64,000 nt of DNA from Cryptomeria japonica (Eukaryota > Streptophyta > Pinopsida > Cupressales > Cupressaceae). The notes below the pieces were generated by a model, which worked only from the letters and a program-made list of their open reading frames with translations, was not told the DNA's origin and searched no databases. This document shows positions 22,538-35,799 of this stretch, piece by piece; position 1 is the stretch's first letter, and every line of letters begins with the position of its first letter. The stretch is from NCBI RefSeq assembly GCF_030272615.1, contig NC_081406.1, forward strand, positions 141,453,299 to 141,517,298, given 5' to 3'. The translations under genes were made by a program, and so were the position numbers.

Positions 22538-23084
22538 CTTTTCTCATTTTTTCCATGAGATTCTGATATTGATTTTGGCATAGCATTTTTTCTTTTATTT
22601 TCTTGCCTTGACTTGTAAGACTTGGGTATGACAATTACAATGGTGTTAGAATGTTGGATTTTTCACTAGCCACATGACCAACTAGGTATATGTAACAACT
22701 TAGAGCATGTGATTAATGTGTGAGATATAGAAATTGATAGATGTTGGGTAACAAGCCTTAATAGTGAAACCTCTACACAACCACGGATAAAGCTTAATCA
22801 CAAGGTGACTTCTTAAGATAAATTACTAAAGACCTCCTAAATAATTCATGAACAAGTATCTAGGAAATGAGATCGCCTTCTCTCCGTTCAATGTAGACAA
22901 GTGAATGATTTAGACAATCCCCTTATTTTATTGATGCAAATATATACGCAAGAAAAGATTATATGCTATGAATATTGTGAATGTGATGCATTTAGGAAAG
23001 AAACTATATGAGATTCAATGTGTTAAGGAAAATGATATGCAAATGTGGAAAGAAAATGCTAAATTAACCTAGCCCTTAGACGTA
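22538..23084 (-). other. Region downstream of H integrase, non-coding
   Basis: AT-rich sequence after the end of the integrase frame. I see no LTR start, no primer or polypurine signal that I can assign, and no gene. It would be the 3' untranslated part of H, continuing on the other side of Copia A. Confidence 0.5.
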
Positions 23085-24240
23085 ATATCTTTGTAGGTGC
23101 ATGTTAATCATGGGATCTAAGAATGGATCTCCCTCCATTTTTTTAAAATGATAAGTGTCATTTCTAGCTACACTTGTGATGACAAAGGGACCTAACTAGT
23201 TAGGTTCATACTTTCTTGGTTTTTTACATTCTGTGAGATTTGTTTCATTCTCCTTAAGTACAATATTCCCTACTTAGAAGCAACATGGTCTTACTCTTTT
23301 TTTATAGCTTCGTCTCATTTGGTTTTGATAGCCTTGCAAATGATTCAAAGTGCTTTGTCATTTTTCATCCAATAATTCAAGTTCTTGTAAGTGGGCAACC
23401 CTATAGTCTTCCTTGGATATGATGTGTTTCAGAGAGATTCTTAGTGATGGTAATTCTACCTCGATAGGTAAAATGGCTTCTGAGCCATATACTAAAGAGT
23501 AAGGTGTAGCACCAGTAGTTGTGCAGACACCAATTTGATAAGTCCAGAGAACTGGATTCAGTTGAAGATGTCAGTCTCATCCAATGTTGTTGATAACTTT
23601 CTTTTAAATTTTCAATATGGTTTTATTTGTTACTTCAACTTGTCCATTGCTTTCGGGGTAATAAGGAGTTGCAAAATGTTATTGAATGTGGAATTGATCA
23701 CAAATTTCACTCACTTCTTAATTTTTAAAGGGTCACCCATTATTATTGACATTTCACATGTCCATATCTGTAGATGACATAATTCAAGATGAACTTATCT
23801 ATCTATTTGTCTATTACGTAGGTCATAGGGATTTCCTCAACCCATTTAGTAAAGCACTTAGTAGCTATGAGTATGAACTTTTGTCCATTGGAGGATGTAT
23901 GGTTTACCTTCCCAACAAGATCTAGTCCCCATTGTAATAATGGCCATGGTGAAGTAATCGGTTGAAGATCTTGAGCAGGTGCATGGATCAGGTCTCCATG
24001 TATTTGACATTGTCTGCATCTTTGGACATACTTGTAGGCATCCTTTTCTATTATTGGCTAATAATACCTCGTTCTCAACAATGTTTTTGCTAGTGTCGGA
24101 CCAAAAGAGTGTACTCTGCATATCCCATCATGAACTTCTTTCAGGATAGATTGTGCCTCCTCCTCATTGATACATCGAAGTAAAGTACCATCTAGGCTTT
24201 TTCTATATAAAGTATCAGTAATGATTGTGTGTTTTGCAAC
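23085..24240 (-). pseudogene. pol: Gypsy H integrase
   Basis: Reading leftward, the zinc-binding tail CQIHGDLIHAPAQDLQPITS is at about 24012-23960, followed by the core start WGLDLVGKVNHTSSNG (catalytic Asp) and FTKWVEEIPM near 23840. Later parts include TTGATPYSLVYG-like residues near 23500 and a C-terminal NWLGPFVITSV near 23200. Several frame changes and stops break it. Core order and wording are those of Tat-type Gypsy integrases. A chromodomain is not seen. Confidence 0.75.
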
Positions 24241-25368
24241 TTAACGGATAAGTGTATTTATTTGATTGTGTGAGAGATCAAGAGGTATATATTGATCATG
24301 AAGGTATACACCTTTGTACCAAGGAGATTTGGGTCCATTTATCATGCAAACATATTCAGTAGATGGTATTTCATATGATGGTACCATAAGTTGCTCGACT
24401 ATGAACTCAAAGTGAGTTTCATTGTTAGGAATATCTAAGAGAGAGCCTAATGTTTCCATAGTGTTAACTGCTTTGATTTGTGCTCTTGGTATTTTCTCAA
24501 ATGTTATATTGGTGAATTGTTGATTGTATTCTTCCACCAACTATTTATAAGGTGTCATCTTGTCATCTTTTGTATTGCAATCATCATTGACTTGATTGAT
24601 GATAAGTTGTGAATCTCCATAGACTTGTAACTCCATGATTTTCCATTGTATGGTAGTATGAATTCTTATTACCAGGGTTTCATATTCAGCTATGTTATTG
24701 GTATAAGAGAAGTTGATTCTAAATAATTTAGGAATGGAATCTCCTTGAGGAGTTATGAAGAGAATTTGTGCTCCTGCTCCATGAAAATACACTTTCCAGT
24801 TTGTAGGTGCTAAAAATGTGAACACTAATTCATCTGGAAAATATACCACCATTGGATGACTATCTTGCAGGGGTGCCTCCACAAGTTGGTCTGCTATGAT
24901 TTGTCCCTTGATGGTCTTTCTATTGACATACTCTATGTCAAATTCACTTAGTATCATGACCCACTTGGAAAGTCTTCTGGTAAATGCTACTCTATTCAAA
25001 AATTACTTGAGTGGATCAAAGTGTGCAATGAGATAAACTTTATGACTCAACATATAGTGTCTTAACTTCTAGGATGAAAAGATCATTGTGAGACATGCTC
25101 ATTATATTGTTGTGTAGTTGAGTTCATAACCTATAATTTTTCTAGTAATGTAGTAGATAGCTCTCTCTTTTCCTTGCTCATCATGTTGTTCTACAAGAGC
25201 ACCTAAGGAGGAATTTGTTGCTGATATGTACATGAGTAATGGTTTCCCATGTGTTAGTGGTACCAAAACTGGTGTAGACAAAATATATTCTTTTAGTGTT
25301 TGAAATGCCTCCTATCATTGTTTTGTCCATTTGAATGTGACACCTTTCTTCAAAAGATGTTGAAATGG
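24241..25368 (-). pseudogene. pol: Gypsy H RNase H and additional RNase H
   Basis: The RT-linked RNase H ends with ILSEFDIEYVNRKTIKGQII near 24940. A second, archaeal-type RNase H follows: WKVYFHGAGA (about 24810), NIAEYETLVIRIHTTIQ (about 24680) and VYGDSQLIINQVN (about 24610). The first catalytic residue reads His in YFHGA, where the family has Asp (YFDGA), so the domain would be inactive. The segment 24241-24540 continues to the linker before integrase. The duplicate RNase H is the character used here to assign H to Tat/Ogre. Confidence 0.78.
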
Positions 25369-26330
25369 TTAGCACTTGTCTACCAATTGTGCAATGAAGT
25401 ATCTTATGGATTGTAGTCTCCCTTGTAGACTTCTTAATTGCTTGAGCATAGTAGGTGATGGCATGTCTACTATAGCTTTGACCTTTTCTGGATCTATTTC
25501 TATGGCATGGTTTGATACAATTAATCCCAAGATTTTACTAGATGTTACCCCAAACACACACTTTTTGCAATTTAGGTGGATATTGTATTGCTCAAGTCTA
25601 TCAAATATTTTAGCTAAGACATGCAAATGATCACCCCTTGTTGTGGATTTAGCCAGTAAATCATCTACATGGTATTCCATGATTTTGTGTATCATGTCAT
25701 GAAATAGAGTGGTCATTGTCCTTTGATAATTAGCATTGACATTTTTAAGGCTAAATGGTATCACATTCTATCAATAGGCTCCCCATGGGCAAGTGAAATT
25801 CATTTTATGTTGGCCTTCTAGTGCAATCTTGATCTGATTATAACCAGAAAAACCATCCATGAGTGATAGCATTCCTTTGCCAGTTGTCAAGTCCACTATC
25901 ATGTTTATGTTATTGAGTGGAAAAACATCTTTTGGGTAGGCCTTGTTGAGATCCCTAAAGTTAGTGCAGATTCTAATACCTCTAGTATGCTTGGTTACTG
26001 GGACTAGATTAGAGATCCATTATGCATAGTTTATGGGTCTAATGAAACCCACATCTAATAATTTCTACAATTCAATTTTGACCAACAAATCTATGTGAGG
26101 ATGCATTTTCCTGAGCTTCTGCTTGTATGGTTTTACTCCTAGAAGTAATGACAGATGATGCAAGACTAACTCAAGGTCTAACCCTAGAATATCAAAATAA
26201 GACCATGCAAAGTTGATTAGCATTTGTGTGAAAAATTGAATGAATTTTTCTTTTTCCATTGGATTCAAAGATTTTGCCAGGTGTATCTTGTGTACTATCT
26301 CAACATCTCCAATATTTATCTCTTTAGTTT
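25369..26330 (-). pseudogene. pol: Gypsy H reverse transcriptase
   Basis: Recognisable RT blocks in order are FAWSYFDILGLDLELVLHHL (about 26200), RKMHPHIDLLVKIEL (about 26110), IRICTNFRDLNKAYPKDVFP (about 25950), SLKNVNANYQRTMTTLFHDM (about 25740) and the active site MEYHVDDLLAKS (about 25675). The site reads HVDD instead of YVDD; both Asp residues remain. The thumb and connection begin DMPSPTMLKQLRSLQGRL. Stops near 26064 and 25765-25772 break the frame. Confidence 0.82.
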
Positions 26331-27387
26331 ATTCAACTAGCAATGCTGATTGGTCTTTGTCTATGGGAAGGTTGTCCAATCTATTGTGAATCATATGTTC
26401 TGGTTCATTTTCATCATCAGGATTAGAAGAGGATCTTTCTTCTCCAAAATATGTAGTTCTATCAAGATCTATGGCAAAGCCAACTTTGTGATCATCATAA
26501 GGAAGTTCATCCCTTGCACCAAAGACTTCAACTATAGCTTCATCATTTTGAAACCAATCTAATTGTGGTTGCCTTTCTTGCCCCCGATCTATTAAATGAC
26601 GATATATGAGACAAAGATCTCTTTCATCAATAGGAGAAGATGATGTCAAGATCATGTGGATTTTGTTGTCAAAAACATACTTGACTAATGGTGGGAAGAT
26701 TGGTATGTCTTTATTCAATGTCATCATCTTCAGCTAGTTGGTTGTCATAAACTCTAAATGTTGAAAATGTGATACAACTGTGTGTAGATAGAAACTCATA
26801 ATCATGTGAATCAGTTATAATCTCCATATATGTTTCTCTATCTGATTCATATTCATCAATTTCTTCAATTGGAGAAAGAGGATAGTTAGTTGTATCAATG
26901 ATGAATGGGAGAGTATCCTAAATGGCAGGCTCTTCTTCTGTAATTAAAGCTTCATTGAGTGCTTGAATAAGAGATATGAGCAATATTTAATTACCATCTC
27001 TTGTTGTTTCTATCCTTGTTTCTATTGATATAATACTTAACGATGAGGGTGTGGAAGTATCTAATGCTAGTGCAATTCATGTATCCAATATCAATGTATT
27101 GACATGGGATTTTGGCTAAGAGACTCTTTATAATATGTTGTTTCATCTTGGTGATTCAAGGTCATGATCTTCACTTGTTATTATTAGGGTATCTGGTCTA
27201 GCTGGTCTTCTTTTCCTTGTCAAGCCAATGTACCCTAATCCCCAATTCTTTGATTTTTTTAAGGTAATATGGGCTCTATGATGCTTTGTGCATGTTCCCC
27301 CAAGCTTGTGGTTCCATCATAACCATGAAATCATAACATATTGAAACCATTACCATATTTTTCTAAGGAGACTTTTATGTTTGGAGT
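26331..27387 (-). pseudogene. Gypsy H polyprotein between protease and RT
   Basis: A coding-like stretch on the minus strand holds a G-patch-like segment (FHGYDGTTSLGEHAQSIIEP, near 27290), then LGYIGLTRKRRPARPDTL (near 27210), then an acidic linker ending in the RT domain. Such a segment is usual in Tat-type polyproteins. The frame shifts at least once near 26730 and has several stops. The right end at 27387 is the edge of a solo LTR; across it the frame continues. Confidence 0.65.
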
Positions 27388-29041
27388 TGTGAAGGGGAAA
27401 AAGCGAGATCGGGTGACTAGGACCTAACCCAACTTTAGCCAACACATTGGGAATACAAAAGAGCCTAGGGAGATGGATCACTTTGGCTAATTCTTGTGAG
27501 AAAGAGAGATCCAAGTATTACCTCTTAGGGTTTCTATTCATCTTGTTGTATGTGATGAGAAAAATAGGGTTTGGTTGATCAACTAGACTAGGAGATAAAC
27601 AATGAAGCACATATGAACTGAAATTGCACAAACTTGCAGATTTGATATTAAGATACTAAAAGAAGAGAAGGGGGATGAATTTGAATGTGTATCTAGTGTT
27701 GGAAAATGGACCAAACTCACCAGGACTAGGGTACCATGCCCCTGTCCCTGAGAATCTGACAAAAAGCTGCAACTGAAGGGCTGAAATCCCGAGATCCTGA
27801 GACACCACCCTGTCAAAATTCACTGAAAATGAGGAGGAGCAAGGCACCATGCCCTTGTCTTGGGAAAGACTATGGCATCATTCCCCTATCCTTGGTGGAT
27901 TTGGGGCATTCTGAGACTTTTGGGTTGTCCTTATGTCTTCTTCTAATCCAAAACTCCTATGAGGTACCTGTACCTACACTATAGCTAAAAAGAGAGGGTT
28001 TGGGTGGCTATATAGGGTTTTTCCTCAGTCAAACCCCCTATTTTGGTGATTTCCACCTCCACAAATAGTTGATAATGTACTTAAAATGTGTGTGCTATAA
28101 CCTTGTGTGTATGCAAGATCCTAAATGATAAGAAACTAGAGCTACCCTACGCTTTGGAGAGTAAACCCTAAATGCATTTAAATGTAAATATAAATGGCAA
28201 TGCTCCAAATCAAATGTGTTAAATGATCTAAAGCATGAATGTAAATATGCAAATAAATGTAAATAAGTTCATACAAAGACATGTAAATAACATGAAATCA
28301 TACCAATCCCCAAGGGAGAGATATTTGCCACTAGATCTCCTATTACTCTTTAATGTCTTCAAGGCTCCTAATTGATGATGAATGTTTGATGAAATGTTGT
28401 TGAATTTTTTTGAAGACTCCACATAGGCTTCTCTTTCACTACATATAAGCTCCTTCAAAATTGCTCCAAGACTTTGCTCTTAGATTCTATCTCTTCAAAT
28501 GAGGAAAGAGAGCTCTTATGTATGAACCCCTAGATCTTAATTTTGTCTTTAGGTCAACCTAGGATTTGAATTTCCCGCTAATATTTTGGGATTAAGCATT
28601 ATAATATCATAGAATTATGCTTCCAAAATTTCAAGAAAAAAGTCATGGACCATGTGCACTTTGCACATGGTCCGACCAACTTTTCACCAAATTTTCAAGT
28701 TCATTAGATATTATGATATTAGAGCGAATCCCAAAGTTACAGCTGATTTTGAGATGTTTTGATATACGAAATCGGACCTTAAAGGTCAAAATACAACATA
28801 ATTAGGGTTTATGATTTAATGATTTATTGGAGGAATAAAATTAAAAAGGGGCACACTTAGGGTAAAGAGCCCAATTTTATGATGTGGGGAGTGATGAAAA
28901 ATGACTTTAGATTTAATTAAATTAATTAATTAAATGCTTAAAGGGAAATTACAATGCAAGATGCAAACACACTAAGGCAAGTGTTAAACCAAGCATGGAA
29001 TTGTACCACCGTAGCAAGGCTATACAATTTATGATGCTATA
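27388..29041 (-). mobile_element. 1.65 kb solo LTR inside the H polyprotein
   Basis: GGAGT at 27383-27387 and 29042-29046 flank the insert. Read on the minus strand it begins TATAGCATCATAAATTG (TG expected, first G changed to A) and ends CCCCTTCACA. Removing it with one GGAGT copy keeps the H polyprotein frame open, with EENDTP on one side and NIKVSLEKYG on the other, which strongly supports the boundaries. It has no coding region. Three imperfect copies of an ACCATGCCCCTGTCC-like word lie at about 27732, 27846 and 27870. Confidence 0.82.
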
Positions 29042-29046
29042 GGAGT

Positions 29047-30087
29047 GTCATTTTCTTCCTTATATAGCCATCCATTGATATCTTCATCTAGAGATTCTTC
29101 ATTAAGCCCTCCCCATCTAATAAAAGAACAAGAATCAGAAAAATGGACAATTTCCTTCCCTTTATCTTTGTTTGTTAGATTTGGTAATGTTCTCCCAAAG
29201 GACCTAGGAGATAGTTGCCCTATTGACAAGGTTCTAGAACATGAGTACATGCCACACCCTTCATATTTGATTTGAAGGGGGGGTGGTGTAGGTGTGCAGG
29301 ATGATGATGTTGATGTTTCTACAATCTTTAGGGATTCCATTTGCATGTGGAGTGGAGCTACCTGATTGATGGGTACTTGATTATCTATGCTTTCTCTCAG
29401 GTAATTGCAGTGCTGAAAAAGGGTTTTGATCGCCATGTATGGTGATCTCAATGCCATTATAAGGGAACTTGACACATTGGTGAAAACTTGATTGCATGAC
29501 CTGCATGGCATGTATCCATGGGTGTCCTAGTAGCATGTTGTATCCCAATTCTCTATCTAAGATTTGGAAAGTGATATCTATGCTAACCGATCCTACTTAC
29601 ACTGGCAAGGTTACTATACCCTTGGAGGGGCATTCCTCATCATCAAAAGCTTTGATATTGATTCTCTTGGTAGGATCAATATGATGCTCAGAGTAACCTA
29701 GAGCTTTTATTAGATGCAAGGTGCATATATTGAGCCCAGCTCCACCATCTATGAGTACTCTTCAAACTTTCTTTCTATGAATAAGAGCTTCTTAGTGTAG
29801 GGGATTATTGTGTATAGGCTTGTCTATAGGTACATCATGTTCAGTGAATGCTACCTTGGAAGCTGCCAAGTTTCCAACCATGGATTGAAATGTATTCTCA
29901 TCTATATCTCTGGCAACAAAAAATTCTTGTAATGCTTTGTCTATGACTTCTTATGAGCTAGTCAGATGTGAAGCAACTCAAACAATGAAATTTGGGCTAG
30001 AGTCCTTTTTAGTTGATCAACCATATTGTAATTGCTTGTCAGTGGAGGGGGGTTTGATGGTACCCCTTGCAATGTGACCTTGGATCT
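29047..30087 (-). pseudogene. pol: Gypsy H protease region
   Basis: On the minus strand, residues around 29760-29700 read LIDGGAGLNICTL-like, the retropepsin active site with DGG in place of DSG. NMLLGHPWIHAMQVMQ lies at about 29540-29510, a segment conserved after the Gypsy protease of this branch. A low-complexity, Ser/Thr/Pro-rich part follows (29029-29400). It would cleave the Gag-Pol polyprotein. Stops interrupt it. Confidence 0.65.
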
Positions 30088-31520
30088 TCATGTGATAACA
30101 ACACAATCTCTACTCCTTGGATGTACTATAATTGTGGCAACTATGTCATCTCCTGCACTAATTGCATAATCATATGCAACACTGGTAAAATTTGCATTGT
30201 TATTTTGTGCATTTGAACTAGAAGATTTCCCTTTATCATGCTTAAAAAAAGGGTCCTTGAATATGGTGTAGTCTATACTAGCTGATCCTTTATTGTCATC
30301 CACTATGATATCCCCTTGATCAATAAGGTATTGTATCAAGTTCTTGAGTTTGTAACATCTTGTTGTTTTGTGGCCTTTTGAATGGTGGTATTCATAGAAA
30401 TAATTGTCATTCTACCAAGCGGGCTTGAATGGACCAGGTTCATAAGGTCGATCCTCTGGCAAAGTTATGGCATTATTTTTAACCAACTTCTTGAGAGCTG
30501 ACTCAATTGGTTCCCCCAAAGGTGTGAAATTGCTTTTTGGATCATTTATCCTTGGGGGTTTTGGATTGCTTGACTGAGCCACATTGGAATTTTCATTGTT
30601 GTTTTGAGTTTGATTCTTGTTGAAAGAATCAACTGGCCCTTGAAGTGTTACCACTGGTTGAGATCTATTAACAACATGGGCATCTACAACTCCATCATTC
30701 GTAACATTCTTGTTCTTAGACCAAAACTTTGTCTTTTCATTGCTTGTATTCATGGTTGGCCCATTATCCTTGTGATGTTTAAGTATTCCTTGTTCTAACA
30801 AGCCCTTCTTGCACTTTATTCATTTTTCTATGATTCTTTTGAAAGTGCTTATACATTGCACTTGTAATAGATATTTGACTTGAGGAACAAGGTTCTAAGA
30901 AAAAATGTCTACTTGCTCAACTTCAAGAATATGAATGAGACATCTGCGGTATAGAGCTCTCGATCTTTGTAAGAATGTAGGAGATGCTTCACCTTCCTTT
31001 TGTCTAGTTGCGTATAGATCCATTAGGGTAACTAGATTGTCTATATTGAATAAAAAAATTGTGATGAATAGCTCGGCCAACTCTCCCCATGAAGTAATCT
31101 AGGTAGTAAATGCGAAAACCATTCCAATGTGGTCCCTCCAAGAATTTTGGGGGATAGGTGCATCAAGTATGTGTCTTCATGGGCCACTTCTATACATGTT
31201 GTGAAGAATTTTCTAACATGATCTTGTGGATCACCTTTCCCTCTATACTTGTTGAATCTTGGAGTCTCAAAATATGGTGGAAAAGGTGGCATGTACAAAG
31301 TCCTTTCAAAAGGATGAGGATGGAGATCCTTCATAGTATAGCTCTTCTTGTCATTAACTATTTGCATGTTGGTCATCTACTTTTGGAGATTCTCTACTTG
31401 TTGAGCCAAGATCTCTATTTGGGTCAAGGGTGTGCTGACCCTATAAGCATTTCCCACAAAAGGAATAGTGTTTTAGTACCTTGGAGCTTGTTGAAAGGTT
31501 AACTAACCATATAAGGATGT
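30088..31520 (-). pseudogene. gag: Gypsy H gag
   Basis: A Retrotrans_gag-type segment is clear: FNKYRGKGDPQDHVRKFFTT (about 31260-31200), EDTYLMHLSPKILGGTTLEW (about 31170-31110) and LVTLMDLYATRQKEGEASPT near 31040-30980, with LQRSRALYRRC after it. The C-terminal part (30801-30412) is rich in Asn, Ser and Pro and ends in YEPGPFKPAW, followed by a His/Cys-poor stretch without a zinc knuckle. Stops and shifts are present. The start is uncertain; the codons before MTNMQIVNDKK (31376) may belong to the frame. Confidence 0.72.
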
Positions 31521-33395
31521 AAATTAGGACTATATGAGGATGATAATGAGGACTATGCAAGGACTTATGCAAAGTTTTGTACTGTTGGATTGTCAAATGT
31601 TTCAAGGTACACTCTGTTTCAAGAAACTATGTTTGTAGGACAAGTCTTTTTTAAATTTTGAGAACACTGTCTGAGGATAAGTATAGCTAGATGAATTGTG
31701 TTTTGACAAACTCTAAGAATTCAAAGTTACTCAAGGTAGAGCCTAAAATAGCCCAAATACTGACTCAATATTGGTCTAGCACAATGATACACATAAAAAA
31801 CACAGAAGATAATCTTAGGGTGGATAATGGAAAATATTCAAAGAGGCCCTTACAATAAATATCAAAACAATATGAACAGCTAGAGAGTCTGGAAGCACTT
31901 GCTCCACTCCATGGCACACACTTCTTGGGCATGCCAGTCTCTCTTACCCTGAAGATCCGAAGATCTTATCACCAAGGGATTTCTATCTCATAATGCAAGG
32001 TACATGAAGGGTATCTATGGGGTACGATCCGCACTCTTGGAATAAATGAATGTGGGATTTGGGCTACTAAGTTGGTTCTTATTGTAAATTTCAAGGGATT
32101 TTGATCCAACAACAGGTTCTCAGAGCAAGCCACTTAAAGCTTTAGTTAAGCTTATCGGTGCAGCGAAGGCCCCCACATACATCAAATTCACTCAACACTC
32201 TAGCCGCATGACCAGTATATTTATATAGTGGCTTGAAAAACCCACTCAAGAGTACACTGGGAGAGATGATGTCCCCAATGCATCCCAATTCGAAGTACCT
32301 ATGTGGGGTGATGAAATCCCTAGTCAAACATACCCCAGTACTAAAAAGAAAAAGCGGGTTTTGTTATCACCTTTCCCTCTCTCCCAAGACCTCAAAGGCG
32401 AGTGGAAAGGTACTTAATACAACAATAGGTCCACCCAAGACACAAAAAAGTTTTTTTCCCTTAAATATCACAATGTGTGATTTATTCTATTGATAATCCT
32501 GATTCACGTCAATTTTAAAGCCCAAACTGAGGTGGGATATGCATGTGCATGTCTATTTTAAATATTAAAGTGAAGTGTGAGATCATGCATGTCAATTTTA
32601 ATCCAAGATTTATTTTAAGCACCAAGATGAAGTGTGAGATCATGCATGTCAATTTTAATCCCAAGATTAATTTTAAGCACCAAGTTGAAGTGTGAGATCA
32701 TGCATGTCAATTTTAAACCCAAAATCAATTTTAAGCACCCTGCTGAAGTGTGAGATCATGCATGTCAATTTTAAGCACAAAATCCAAAAGTGAGTTAGCC
32801 CTAAAGGATCTTGCACTCAAATTATCAGTAATCTCAAAATAGTCTGGGATGATCAAGCCTTCTCTATAATTTCACCACATGCTACAAACAAACAATTAGT
32901 AGCAAAAATCAAAATGACAACATTAAAAAAAAAGTTTGTTTGTTTTGTTTGTTTTGTTTTTTTTTAACCCCAAAATAAAATTACAAAGAAGATACCCTTG
33001 ATGAATTTCTAAGAGATTTCCAAAAATGTAATAATTTAAAAAAAAGACATTAATTTTCACCTTGGAGAGCAAATTTATGGAAAAACATGAATTTTTAAAG
33101 ATCTAGCTTTACATTAATTATTTGGCATCAAAATCAAAAGTATAAAGAAGATACCCCCTATGAAATTTTAAGAGCTTTCCAGAAATATAAGAATATTAGA
33201 AAAATTCTTTGATTTGCGCCTAAAATTTGGAATTTATTAAAAAATTAAAATGATCATATCTCGATCAAAACAGATGGTACAGATCCGAATTTTTTTTATA
33301 GGCGTCTCTCAAGATCCTTAACCTGTTGTAAACAAATCTCATAGAAATTCATTTATTTTCTTCAAAAATAAAATATTTATGAAAAATATTAAAAT
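31521..33395 (-). other. Gypsy H leader (untranslated), left part
   Basis: No coding region is recognised over 1.9 kb between gag and the insertion of Copia B. It contains a 58-bp tandem repeat array (32572-32800), a (GTTT)n/poly-T tract at 32936-32966, and degenerate repeats with the phrase GAAGATACCC (about 32988 and 33147). In orientation this is the region between primer site and gag. Confidence 0.6.
32533..32800. repeat. 58-bp tandem repeats in the H leader
   Basis: Units beginning GAAGTGTGAGATCATGCATG start at 32572, 32629, 32687 and 32745 (57-58 bp apart), with a more degenerate copy before 32572. Each contains ATGCATGTCAATTTTAA. The copies are very similar, so amplification is recent compared with the decay of H. 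Confidence 0.88.
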
Positions 33396-34299
33396 TGTTA
33401 GACACAATGCACCACTTAGAGGGGGTGAATAAGTGGTTCTCAAACTTTTCTCTTCTGCTATCCTCTGTGAGCATACCGGTTAATAGATCTAACTCTATGT
33501 AGACTTACCAATTAGTAGGGAGACCTACACAAGAGCAATCACATAAGGGACATCACATAACACCAATATATACGAGGAAAACCCAAGATGGGAAAAACCT
33601 CGGTGAGCAATGCTGCTGGAGACTTGCTCCAATCTAGCCTCACAATGAAAACATTGTTACAAAGTTTAGGGCACCAACCCAATGAGCACCAACCCTTGAC
33701 TTTATAGGCTACAACCCAAAGGAGCTACAAACCCTGACTTTAGGGCACCTACCCAAGGAGCACCAACCCCTAAATTTATGGGCTACAACCCAAAGGATCT
33801 ACAACCCCTGCACTGAGCTACAACTCAGTGTTCTTAAAGTAAACTTAAAATACAAAAGTAGTTATCTTGTTACAAGTATATCTTGCAACCATTTCATTAC
33901 CTTACTCTGTTGGTAAGATACCTTCTCTAAAACACCGACTCACTTCTCTTGTTGCTCACACCTATTGCTTCTCTGTCGGAATGCCCTATCGGTACACCTC
34001 TTCTACTCTTCTTCTTTGTAGGATCTCCTCTTCACTGCTCTTCACTTTACTAGTGCTAAACTCTACCGGTCCACTGTCTGCCTTCTCTATAGCTCTCTTC
34101 ACTTTTTCTCTGTCGGTATAACCACTACTAGTTCTTCTCTTCACTCTCCCTCTTGTCTTAGATACTCTCTAAGCACTTGGCTGATTTTCTCTCACATGCA
34201 GAAGAAACACTCAATCACTTCACAATAGCACAATATCTTTCTTCTCTTCAGCAGCAACACCTAACAATGTATTTTGCCTTCATATTTATAGACTGGTTT

Positions 34300-35778
34300 T
34301 GATGCAGAGGTTGGCAGCAATAGGTTGATAAACCCACCTACACACCTTGGTCTTCTTTACCTTGAGTCTCCCTCATGGCTATGATTCACACCTCAACTAT
34401 GAAATCAAACTCTTACCCTTAACCAGGGATGGAACAACACTTCTACCCACTTCCTAAGACCTATCAAGATCTTCCACAATGCTATTTTGAAACACAAGAC
34501 AAATATTGGCTTTTGAGGCCTAGACAAGCCTACTGGTACAGGTTTACCGGCACTGGTCTATCGGTTAGTAGCCCTATTTCACTATCTTTTTGGACTTTTC
34601 TCCAAATAACACCAAACAACACCCTAAACAAATTTAGGTTTCAGACACCCTTTTGGGATTACTATCATATTCCAAAAGAGTGGAATTCCACCCTATTCCT
34701 GCACTCTTCAACACCTACTTGGGTCATGGGCCTAATTGATCATATTAGACCGAGTTCACAAAGGAGGTATATGAGAATGGGATCACAGGAAGGTTCCAAC
34801 TCTTGAAGACATTTCTTCTATGTTCAAATACTCCAATTGCATCAATTCAACTCATCATCTCATCATTGTTAAGTGTATGCTCAATGAAACTCATCTAATC
34901 TAATCTAAACCCTCAACTAGTTTAGACTAGGGCTTGGTGGTAATGTACCAACCAACTCCTCTAACTTCTCCCCTCTAGAATCTCAAAATACATGTCCCTA
35001 ACTTGCATTCTACCCATGGCCATCAGATCCCAATGAGTAGATTGCGAGTTAGGGTCTTATTTTCATGGTAACCCTTGAAAATGGAGGGTTCCAAACCTGC
35101 AGAGGATAAAACACTTATAACTTCCACTAAACTTTACTTCCTGAGGTAATACCAAATGCATTGGAAGGGTGTTTCAGGGTTCTTTCTAACCAAATCAAAA
35201 ATTCATCAATAGATCTCATGCTCTATATGGATAGTGCGGAAAAATGTCACGGTTATGGTGAAATCAAACTTGTTCTATTCACTTTCTCCACCAAAGTTTA
35301 CAAAACTTTCAACTCTCTCAACCCTATGGTTGTCCAAGTATATATAAAACCTTTTCCAACATCCATAACAACTTTTGAATAGTTAGGACCATTGGAGAAG
35401 TAGTTGGCATCCTACCAACAACTTTGAAAAGTTGCTTGACAACAAATCCAACATTTTGCAACTTAGGACAACATCGGTTATTAATCACCTATACCTTATG
35501 GAAACACATCCAAGGTCATTATTTGCCATTTTTTTAGATTCCAAACACCTAAGACAACATTCTAGACATACTAACATTGAAAACCCAAATTCCAATCCTT
35601 CATGGCCTAATGGACCTCTAGGTTTATATGCTCACCTAAGATATTATTGACCATACAAATAGGCATTCAATTACATCAAGGTTGATCATTGATTCAACCC
35701 ATTATTACATCACAAATGGACCTATAGACACCATCATGTGCTTGAAAATAGATGTGTAATAGAATGTGCTCTTCACCA
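34300..35778 (-). repeat. 3' LTR of chromovirus fragment E
   Basis: On the minus strand it begins TGGTGAAGAGCACATTC and ends CCTCTGCATCA. Its last 250 bp on the plus strand (35528-35778) match 36753-37001, for example CATGGCCTAATGGACCTC and ACCATACAAATAGGCATTC. No gene is seen in it. Confidence 0.8.
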
Positions 35779-35799
35779 TACTCCCGAGCCCAAAAGAAA

